Assembly: GCA_040755725.1 (NCBI GenBank)
Contig: JBFMAI010000040.1
Span: 186,001 to 250,000 of the forward strand
Source of the DNA: JBFMAI01 sp040755725
Lineage (GTDB): Bacteria > Planctomycetota > Phycisphaerae > UBA1845 > Fen-1342
Length of the DNA: 64,000 nt
Direction of reading: 5' to 3'
Positions 41,482-48,537 of the stretch are shown here, piece by piece (the stretch's first letter is position 1; the number at the start of each line of letters is the position of its first letter). The translations under genes and the position numbers were made by a program. The notes under the pieces were generated by a model, which worked only from the letters and a program-made list of their open reading frames with translations, was not told the origin of the DNA and did not search any database.

Positions 41482-43086
41482 CAGGTTCATCGTCATCAGG
41501 AACAGCCGGTTGTTCTCGACCTTGCCCAGCCGGTTGCGCAGCAGCTCGACCGCCTCAACCGGGTTCATGTCGGCCAGCACGCGGCGGAGCATATACACCT
41601 TCTCGAGCTCGTTCGGGTGCAGCAGCAGCTCTTCCTTACGCGTGCCGGACGCGGGGATGTTGATCGCCGGCCAGATGCGCTTGTCCACGAGCCGGCGGTC
41701 GAGGTGCAGCTCGCTGTTACCGGTGCCCTTGAACTCCTCGAAGATGACCTCGTCCATCTTGCTGCCGGTGTCCACCAGGGCCGTGCCGATGATGGTCAGG
41801 CTGCCGCCCTCTTCGATGTTGCGGGCCGCCCCAAAGAAGCGCTTCGGCTTCTGGAGGGCATTGGCATCCACGCCGCCGGTCAGGATCTTCCCCGAGTGCG
41901 GCACCTCGGTGTTGTAGGCCCGCGCCAGGCGGGTGATCGAGTCGAGCAGGATCACCACGTCGCGGCCGTACTCCACCAGGCGCTTGGCCTTGTCGATGAC
42001 CATCTCGGCCACCTGGACGTGGCGGCTGGCGGGCTCGTCGAAGGTCGAGCTGATGACCTCGGCCTTCGTCGCTCGCTGCATCTCGGTCACTTCCTCGGGC
42101 CGCTCGTCAATCAGCAGGATGATCACGTACGCGTCGGTGTGGTTCGTCGTGATCGCGTTGGCCATCTTCTGGAGCAGGACCGTCTTGCCGGTCCGCGGCG
42201 GCGCGACGATCAGCATGCGCTGCCCCTTGCCGATCGGCGTCACCAGGTCCACGATCCGCATGTTGATTTCCTGCGGCGTCGTCTCCAGGTAGTACCGCTC
42301 GTCGGGGTGCAGCGGCGTGAGGTCCTCGAAGTTCGTCTTCTCGGTGACGGACTCCGGCGACTCGTAGTTGATCGCCTCCACCCGCAGCAGCGCGAAGTAG
42401 CGTTCCGATTCCTTCGGTGGGCGAATTTGCCCGGCCACGATGTGCCCGTTGCGCAGGCCGAAACGGCGAATCTGCGACGGGCTGACGTAGATGTCGTCGG
42501 GGCAGGGCAGGTAGTTGTACTCCGGGCTGCGCAGGAAGCCGAAGCCGTCCGGCAGTACTTCCAGCACGCCCTCGCCATACAGCAGGCCGTTCTGGTTGAT
42601 CCGCTGCTTGAGAATCTGGAAGATGAGGTCCTGCTTGGGCAGCCCGACGTAGTCCTGCACGCCTTCGTTCTTGGCGACCTCGTGCAGCTCGACGGCCGTC
42701 ATCTTCTGCAAATCGGTGATGTGCAGCTCGCCCCGCTTGATCCGCTCGTACTTCTCGTGCGTCTCGCGGTCGATGGGCGAGCTTTCGTCGTACTCGCCCT
42801 TCCGCTTCTTGCCCTTCTTGCGGCCCTCGGCCACGGGATGCTCGTCGGCGGCAGGGTGTTCGTCGCCAACGGGTTCCGCCGGGGGAGCCGCGGTCACGAC
42901 GGCCGCCTCGCCGTCGTCGCCGGCGCTCTCGGTTTGCACGAAATGGGAGGCCGACGTGCTCTCCGCGGCCGCACCGGGCTCCTCGTGGACTGCCTCGGAC
43001 ACGGGCGCTTCGGTCTCGTCCGCAACGGCCTCGACTTCCTCGTGCCCCTTCTTCTTCCCGCGTGTCCGGGTCGTAGACTTTGCCAT
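41476..43086 (-). CDS. rho: transcription termination factor Rho
   Basis: 536 residues from ATG 43086 (GGAG site; the frame is open 13 codons further). Rho is a hexameric RNA-dependent ATPase that ends transcription. Residues 1-~110 are an unconserved acidic/basic extension absent from E. coli Rho. The rest is standard: 'LQKMTAVELHEVAKNEGV' (N-terminal helices), the cold-shock-like RNA-binding domain 'GVLEVLPDGFGFLRSPEYNY', Walker A 'IVAPPRTGKTVLLQKMA', 'IILLIDERPEEVTEM', Walker B 'RDVVILLDSITRLARAYN' and Q/R-loop 'SGKILTGGVDANALQKPKRF'. It ends '...FLMTMNLA' inside an inverted repeat. Divided from coaE by 82 bp. Confidence 0.95.
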   Translation of the reverse strand: MAKSTTRTRGKKKGHEEVEAVADETEAPVSEAVHEEPGAAAESTSASHFVQTESAGDDGEAAVVTAAPPAEPVGDEHPAADEHPVAEGRKKGKKRKGEYDESSPIDRETHEKYERIKRGELHITDLQKMTAVELHEVAKNEGVQDYVGLPKQDLIFQILKQRINQNGLLYGEGVLEVLPDGFGFLRSPEYNYLPCPDDIYVSPSQIRRFGLRNGHIVAGQIRPPKESERYFALLRVEAINYESPESVTEKTNFEDLTPLHPDERYYLETTPQEINMRIVDLVTPIGKGQRMLIVAPPRTGKTVLLQKMANAITTNHTDAYVIILLIDERPEEVTEMQRATKAEVISSTFDEPASRHVQVAEMVIDKAKRLVEYGRDVVILLDSITRLARAYNTEVPHSGKILTGGVDANALQKPKRFFGAARNIEEGGSLTIIGTALVDTGSKMDEVIFEEFKGTGNSELHLDRRLVDKRIWPAINIPASGTRKEELLLHPNELEKVYMLRRVLADMNPVEAVELLRNRLGKVENNRLFLMTMNLA

Positions 43087-43168
43087 GATGAACTCCGAAA
43101 GAACCTTGCCGGATACGGCCCCCACTGGCGCAACGGCCAGGGCCTGCCGACCGGCTCACCACGCTCGT

Positions 43169-43816
43169 TCAGGAGCGCTTTGCCAAAATCGCCTGGAGGA
43201 TGTCGGCCACCTGCGGGCGGAGCTCAGCGGCCGGCCCGTCGTTGCGCACGACGAACGCCGCCCGCGAGCGCTTCTCGGCCAGCGACATCTGCCAACTTTC
43301 CCGACGCCTCAGTTCTTCCGCCGCCCAGCCACGCTCCCGTTGCACGCGCCGCACCCGCGCGGCCTCCGGGGCGTCCACAAACACAATCGTATCGCACTGG
43401 CGATCCAGGTGGCTTTCAAACAAAAGCGGGGAATCGATGACGATGGCCTTAATCGATGAATTCTTCTCTACCGCGCGTATCATAGCGGCCTGCCGCCGGA
43501 CAATCAAGGGGTGTACCAGCCGCTCCAGCCGCTCCCGCTGCCCCGGGTCGGAGAACACAATCTCGGCGATCCGCTGCCGCTCCGGCTCGCCATCCGGCCC
43601 GACAACCCCCGGTCCCCACCACTCCCGCAGTCGCCGCAACACCGCCGGGCGTCGCAGGACTTCGTGGTTAACGCGGTCGGACGAAACCACCAGGCACCCC
43701 AGTTCCTCGAACTCCGCCGCGACGCGCGACTTGCCGGCCCCAATCCCGCCGCACAACCCGATAATGGGTTTGCTGTGCGGCCCGACCTTGGCTCCGGCTT
43801 TCTTGGCTGAGGCCAC
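43169..43816 (-). CDS. coaE: dephospho-CoA kinase
   Basis: 215 residues starting at GTG 43816, chosen because CCAGGAG lies 6 bases upstream; the open frame extends 62 codons further without family similarity. CoaE phosphorylates the 3'-OH of dephospho-CoA in the last step of CoA synthesis. P-loop 'GLCGGIGAGKSRVAAEFEEL' (about 20-39), 'GCLVVSSDRVNHEVLRRPAV' (the substrate-binding D), 'VHPLIVRRQ', 'VIDSPLLFESHLDRQCDTIV' and 'RESWQMSLAEKRSRAAFVVR' with 'NDG' are all typical. Upstream of rho on the same strand. Divergent from the B12/MeaB gene. Confidence 0.93.
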   Translation of the reverse strand: MASAKKAGAKVGPHSKPIIGLCGGIGAGKSRVAAEFEELGCLVVSSDRVNHEVLRRPAVLRRLREWWGPGVVGPDGEPERQRIAEIVFSDPGQRERLERLVHPLIVRRQAAMIRAVEKNSSIKAIVIDSPLLFESHLDRQCDTIVFVDAPEAARVRRVQRERGWAAEELRRRESWQMSLAEKRSRAAFVVRNDGPAAELRPQVADILQAILAKRS

Positions 43817-44016
43817 CCGCTGCTCCTGGAAGCGACCAACCCACGCCCCCGTGGCGGCCTTGGCGGCCAACACGCGGCCCCGCACCGTGCGTCCCGGTCG
43901 GCCACTCTTATCGCGCGCCAGGGTCGGGCTTGTCAATCGGCCGGCGTCGGCTAAAGTGGGGCCGTGCGCTCCGCCGGCCCCCCGTGGCGGAGCGCGCTCC
44001 ACGTTGCGGAGGAACC

Positions 44017-45129
44017 ATGACCCGTCCCATCCGTGTTCTTATCGCCAAGATTGGGCTTGACGGCCACGACCGCGGGGCCAAGTTGATCGTGCGCAACCTG
44101 CGCGACGCGGGGATGGAGGTCATTTACACCGGTCTGTGGCAGACCCCCGCCGCCACCGTCCACGCCGCCTTGCAGGAAGACGTGGACGTGCTGGGCGTCA
44201 GCCTGCTGTCGGCCGCCCACCTGACCATCATGCCCGAATTGCGTCGTCTGTGCCGCGAGGCGAACATCGCCGATCTCCCGGTCGTCCTGGGCGGGATCAT
44301 CCCCGAAGAGGATTACGATCCGCTGCGTCAGGCCGGTGTGGACGGCATCTTCAACCCCGGGACGCCGATGAAGACCATCATCGACTCGGTGACCCGTCTG
44401 GCCACAGACTACCGGGCCCGGCAGAACGCGGCCGCAACCGCTCCCGGTCTCGACACCCCGCGCGGTCTGGCCCGCGCCATGACGCTCGTGATGCGCGGGC
44501 AGGCCGACCGCCTGGGCACCATCCCGAAGTCGAGCAAGCCAACCGTCACAATCGGCATCACCGGCTCCCCCGGCGTCGGCAAGAGCACGTTCATCGGCCG
44601 GCTCGCCAAGGGCCTGCGCGAACGCGGCCACCGCGTCGGCGTCGTCGCGGTGGACCCATCCAGCCCACTCACCGGCGGCTCGGTCCTGGGCGACCGGCTG
44701 CGAATCATGTCGAACGAGCCGGATCACGGACTGTTCGTACGTAGTCTGGCATCGGAAGGTCGCGCCGGCGGACTCGGGCCGCATTGTGAGGAAATAACAC
44801 AACTGCTTGCTGCTGCAGGGTTTGACATCATTCTTGTGGAGACGGTCGGCGCCGGCCAGAACGACACCGACATCCGCCACCTTGCCCACGAAGTCCTCTT
44901 GCTCGTGATGCCCGGCGCCGGTGACAGCATCCAGTTCGCTAAGGCCGGCGTATTTGAGATCGCCACCGGGTACGTCGTTCACAAGGCCGACCTGCCCGGG
45001 GTGGATACGACCGTCCGCCAGCTCAAGGAAGCCCTAACGACCGAGCGACCGGTCTGGCCGGTCAGCTCGCTTCGCAACGAGGGTCTGACGCCGCTGTGCG
45101 ATTGGCTCGAAACGAAACTCCGCCCGTGA
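44017..45129 (+). CDS. B12-binding domain fused to MeaB/ArgK GTPase
   Basis: 370 residues from ATG 44017 with GGAGG upstream. Residues 1-~135 are a cobalamin-binding domain like the methylmalonyl-CoA mutase small domain: 'AKIGLDGHDRGAKLI' holds the DxHxxG motif (Asp 15, His 17, Gly 20); 'VLGVSLLSAAHLTIMPELR' and 'VVLGGIIPEEDYDPLRQAGV' complete it. Residues ~150-370 are a MeaB-type G3E GTPase: P-loop 'GITGSPGVGKSTFIGRL' (183-191 core), 'VAVDPSSPLTGGSVLGDRLR', 'GFDIILVETVGAGQND' and 'VVHKADLPG'. MeaB protects and reloads B12 mutases. The catalytic mutase domain is absent here and from the window. Related in layout to IcmF without its mutase part. Confidence 0.85.
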   Translation: MTRPIRVLIAKIGLDGHDRGAKLIVRNLRDAGMEVIYTGLWQTPAATVHAALQEDVDVLGVSLLSAAHLTIMPELRRLCREANIADLPVVLGGIIPEEDYDPLRQAGVDGIFNPGTPMKTIIDSVTRLATDYRARQNAAATAPGLDTPRGLARAMTLVMRGQADRLGTIPKSSKPTVTIGITGSPGVGKSTFIGRLAKGLRERGHRVGVVAVDPSSPLTGGSVLGDRLRIMSNEPDHGLFVRSLASEGRAGGLGPHCEEITQLLAAAGFDIILVETVGAGQNDTDIRHLAHEVLLLVMPGAGDSIQFAKAGVFEIATGYVVHKADLPGVDTTVRQLKEALTTERPVWPVSSLRNEGLTPLCDWLETKLRP

Positions 45130-47225
45130 GCAGCGTGGCCCTGGGGTGGTGGGACCGTCCCCGTCCCCGGCGGCTGATTGTGGCCGGCCTCCTGCTTCTA
45201 ACGGGGACACTGGCGCTGACATCCTTGGTGGGTGACAGCGTCACCTTTGACGAAACCAGCCATCTCACGGCGGGACTCAGCTATCTGAAAACGGGGGACT
45301 TCCGCCTCGCCCCCGACCACCCACCCCTGCCGAAAGCCTGGTGCGCCTGGCCGTTGCTGCTGTTGGACCTGCAATGGCCGGCCGACGACGACCCGGCCTG
45401 GCGGGACGCGCAGGTGTTCACGTTCGGCCGGCGTGTCCTGTTCGAAATGCGCAACGACGGCCAGTACCTGGTGGTCATCGGTCGTTGCATGATGGTGGTG
45501 TTGCTTCTGACCACCGGCCTGACGACGTATGCGCTGGGGCGCAGCACCTTCGGGCCATGCGCGGGCTTGCTGGCCCTGGCGCTCGCGGCGCTGAGCCCCA
45601 CGCTGCTCGCCCACGGCCGGCTCATAACCACCGATCTGCCGATCACGTTGACGACGGCCTTGACGTTGTTGACGTTCACACGGCTGCTGCACCGGCTGAC
45701 CTGGTGGTGGTTGCTCGCCGCCGCGGCCGCCCTCGGCGCCGCCGCCGTCACCAAGTTCTCGTGGCCGTTAGTCGTACCCGCGTTCGTCACCATGGCCGTG
45801 ATCGGTGTCGTACAGCGTCCGCGCGGCGAAGCCGCCGGGCCGCTGCGCGAGACTCGGGCGTCCCGGGCCGCCCGCATTGGCCTCAGCATCGTGTTGCTGG
45901 CGGCCGGCGTCTGGCTGTCCATTTGGGCCGCTTATGGCTTCCGCCCCTCGCTCTTGGCCCCACCGGCGTCCGCCGGCGCCACGCCGGAGGGCCAAGCCGC
46001 CCACGAGAAGCTCAAAGAGACACTCGCCGAGACCTGGACCGAGCGCATGTACCGCCCCGAGGACGGCACCCCGCGCCCGGGGCTGATTCGCTCCGCACTG
46101 CGGCTGGCGGCGACTACCGGTATTCTGCCCGAAGCCTACGTGTACGGCTTGGCCGAGACCCTGGCGACCACGTCGGAACGGACGGCGTACTTCATGGGGG
46201 AGTACTCCAACACCGGCTGGCGCACCTATTTCCCCACAGCATTCGCAATCAAGACCCCGCTGCCGACCTTGGTGCTGCTCGCGGCCGGCATCGCCGCGGT
46301 CGTGAGCCGGCGGGCACGGCCCGTCGCCCCCGTTCTGCTTGTCGGGCTCGTCGTGTTCGTCGTGGTCTACGCGGCGTACGTCATCAACGGCCGTTTGAAC
46401 ATCGGACACCGCCACCTGCTGCCCATCTACCCGGCCTTGTTCGTTGTGGCCGGGGCGGCGGCAGCGTGGCTCCGCTCGCGCGTCGGTCGACTCCTCGTGG
46501 CGGCGATGTTGGTATGGCTGGTGGTCGCCAACCTGCGAATCCACCCCCACTACCTGGCCTATTTCAACGAGCTCGTGGGCGGACCCGCCCGCGGGCACCT
46601 GTACCTCGCCGACAGCAACATCGACTGGGGCCAGGACCTGCTGCGCCTGGCCGACTATGCCCGCCGCCACCCCAGCGAACCCATCAAGTTGGCGTACTTC
46701 GGCAGCGCCGTCCCCACGCGGTACTTGCCCTGCACAGCACTGCCCAGCGTGATCCAATTCGACCCCCGGGCCGACCTCACCGCCGGCACGTACGTCGTCA
46801 GCGTGATGCAACTGCTTGGCGTCTACACGCCCGAAGCGCGCCCGGAGTTTTGGGACGAGCAGAGCCTCGCGGCGTACCGGGCCCTTTGGGACATGGCCAC
46901 CGAGCCCCCGGGGCCTGACGACCTGCCCGCCATTCAGCGACGCCGGGCGCAGGCCCGGATGGAGTACGAGAGCCTGCGGTCGGTGCGCCTGTTGTCGCAA
47001 CTGCGCTACCGGCGTCCTGACGAGCGCATCGGCTACTCGCTGTTCCTCTTCCGGCTCACGGATCGCGACATCGAGCAGTTGGCCGGCCCGAAGCTGCCCT
47101 GTGACCATCAGGGGCCGTCGCGCGCCGCTGCGGTCGCCTCGCCCACCGACGTGTACGACCGCAGCCGATCCAGCAACCAGTCCAACGCGGACATCGGTTC
47201 CGGCTCTTCGCCGTCGAGCAGATAG
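45126..47225 (+). CDS. GT39-like membrane glycosyltransferase
   Basis: 699 residues from GTG 45126, overlapping the previous stop by 4 bp (GTGA). About 9-11 membrane segments. The first loop has 'SVTFDETSHLTAGLSYLKTG' and 'DFRLAPDHPPLPKA', the D-E and H-P-P features of PMT/ArnT-like (GT39/GT83) lipid-phosphate-sugar transferases. Later 'MGEYSNTGWRTYFPTAFAIK' and 'TPLPTLVLL' match the Y-F..af..KtPl motif common in this family, and 'GRLNIGHRHLLPIYPALFV' is also typical. The soluble tail contains 'YLADSNIDWGQDLLRLADY'. It transfers sugars to proteins or lipids outside the inner membrane. Its last ~40 codons overlap the convergent hydrolase gene and look unconserved. Confidence 0.8.
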   Translation: MSSVALGWWDRPRPRRLIVAGLLLLTGTLALTSLVGDSVTFDETSHLTAGLSYLKTGDFRLAPDHPPLPKAWCAWPLLLLDLQWPADDDPAWRDAQVFTFGRRVLFEMRNDGQYLVVIGRCMMVVLLLTTGLTTYALGRSTFGPCAGLLALALAALSPTLLAHGRLITTDLPITLTTALTLLTFTRLLHRLTWWWLLAAAAALGAAAVTKFSWPLVVPAFVTMAVIGVVQRPRGEAAGPLRETRASRAARIGLSIVLLAAGVWLSIWAAYGFRPSLLAPPASAGATPEGQAAHEKLKETLAETWTERMYRPEDGTPRPGLIRSALRLAATTGILPEAYVYGLAETLATTSERTAYFMGEYSNTGWRTYFPTAFAIKTPLPTLVLLAAGIAAVVSRRARPVAPVLLVGLVVFVVVYAAYVINGRLNIGHRHLLPIYPALFVVAGAAAAWLRSRVGRLLVAAMLVWLVVANLRIHPHYLAYFNELVGGPARGHLYLADSNIDWGQDLLRLADYARRHPSEPIKLAYFGSAVPTRYLPCTALPSVIQFDPRADLTAGTYVVSVMQLLGVYTPEARPEFWDEQSLAAYRALWDMATEPPGPDDLPAIQRRRAQARMEYESLRSVRLLSQLRYRRPDERIGYSLFLFRLTDRDIEQLAGPKLPCDHQGPSRAAAVASPTDVYDRSRSSNQSNADIGSGSSPSSR

Positions 47226-47995
47226 GGCGCTACGATGCGCCGGTTCCATTCATATTGCAGGATAGGCAAGTGCGTCCCCGGGTGCCCCGCCGCGGCCCAT
47301 TCCGGCGACCAGCCGACTTGCTCGACTTTTGCCCGCAACTCGGGATCGGGGATCGCGACCTCCAGCCGAAAACCGTCCTTCCCGGCGGCCGCCATGAACC
47401 GGCGGTCCAGCGTGCCCAGCAGCGAGGTGAAGGCGCCGGCCAAGAGCCAGTCCCGGGGCGAGTAGAACACGATCACCCGGTCGTCAACGCGACGCAGCGT
47501 CTCCCGCAGGTCGTAGGTGGGGCTTAGGCCCGGCTGGGCCATGACGATCTTGTTCAGGCGCACATCTTCGGGCAGGGCCTCGGCCACCCACGCGGCGATG
47601 GCCGCCCCGCCGGAGTAGCCGACCAGGTCGATCGGAGCGTCGGGGTGGTCATGTCGCCACGCGACGATCTCCGCGGCCACTTCGGCGGCCTTCTGCCGGT
47701 TGCGGTGCTCGTCGGCCAAGTGGTCCAGGATCTCCAGACCCGGGCGGTCCCACTGGAAGAAACGGACTTCGCGCGCCAGGCCCGCGTCGCGGAAAGCCCG
47801 GTACGCCGGGCCCATCTCCCACTCCACCCCGATGATCCCAGGAAACATCCACAGCAGGCCGCGCTCCGCGTTAGCGGCGTTGGACTTCGAGCGGCTGAGA
47901 TCGGCCACAGTGGGCTCCGGCGGGACGACGCAGCTCCACACCAGGGCCAGCAGCACGCAGCACAGGGTTCGATGCCAACTCGCGGTGGTCTTCAT
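47108..47995 (-). CDS. exported alpha/beta-hydrolase-like protein
   Basis: 295 residues from ATG 47995 (GAGGAG site). The N-terminus 'TLCCVLLALVWSCVVPPEPT' is a signal or lipoprotein-type segment. 'LLWMFPGIIGVEWEMGPAYR' is the oxyanion-hole-side strand, 'PIDLVGYSGGAAIAAWVAEA' the nucleophile elbow (G-Y-S-G-G, Ser nucleophile), 'RVIVFYSPRDWLL' carries a likely acid Asp, and 'GHPGTHLPILQYEWNRRI' a likely His. The family is clear, the substrate not. Its 3' end overlaps the glycosyltransferase gene tail-to-tail by 118 bp. Confidence 0.75.
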   Translation of the reverse strand: MKTTASWHRTLCCVLLALVWSCVVPPEPTVADLSRSKSNAANAERGLLWMFPGIIGVEWEMGPAYRAFRDAGLAREVRFFQWDRPGLEILDHLADEHRNRQKAAEVAAEIVAWRHDHPDAPIDLVGYSGGAAIAAWVAEALPEDVRLNKIVMAQPGLSPTYDLRETLRRVDDRVIVFYSPRDWLLAGAFTSLLGTLDRRFMAAAGKDGFRLEVAIPDPELRAKVEQVGWSPEWAAAGHPGTHLPILQYEWNRRIVAPYLLDGEEPEPMSALDWLLDRLRSYTSVGEATAAARDGP

Positions 47996-48537
47996 TCCCG
48001 ACTCCTCGCAGTCGTTCCGACGGCTAATGGGTTGGTCGGCCACGGCGGCCCGCGGCTGCGACTCCTGCGCGAAACGCCGCCGCGGCCCCGGCCGCCGGGC
48101 CGGGGCCCTGGTTTTATGAGACTTGCGGCGCGCGCGGCTTCGGATAAGGGGCTATCCAAACCGCGCGCGGGGGATGGCGCTCCGCGGGCCATTACGGGCG
48201 TGGTGGGTTCTGTTGGCAGCTCTAAAGTCGCTCGGGCTCAGCAGCCGATACAAACTCTGCGCAATACCCCTCCTTACTCTCTCACACACCGGAGCCCGCT
48301 CCCCACGGGCTCCGGTCGTTTTTTTGCGTGCCTTCCACCGGTCATCCGAGGGCGAGGGCCAACCTTGGGCGACCCAAGTGCCGATATTCCTATGGCGCCC
48401 CGTTGTGCCTTGGGGCCGTTCCGGAAAAACCGGTTGAAACCGATTGCTTCAGGCCCTACGCTTATGTGCTGGCGAGCAGTCTCCCGGCACTAGCGCTGGA
48501 GCAATTCTGTAGACAGCTCGTAAACATGGAGCTAGAG
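47996..48537. other. intergenic region with terminator-ended segment, possible small RNA
   Basis: 542 bp with no convincing protein gene. About 48132-48178 can form a strong hairpin (GCGCGCGG ... CCGCGCGC) enclosing GGATA/TATCC. The stretch to 48287 is followed by a clear terminator, so an untranslated RNA may be made here. It did not match tmRNA, RNase P RNA or 6S RNA by the conserved parts I know. Confidence 0.4.
48288..48324 (+). terminator. rho-independent terminator
   Basis: Perfect 10-bp stem CCGGAGCCCG / CGGGCTCCGG with a 7-base loop (CTCCCCA), followed by TCG and seven T. No annotated plus-strand gene ends just upstream, which is why an RNA gene is suspected. Confidence 0.85.

Noticed and set aside
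48000..48324. tmRNA, RNase P RNA or 6S RNA
   Set aside because: None of the conserved core parts (tag frame with TTCGA arm, GAGGAAAGTCC-type core, central bubble with closing stem) could be found.
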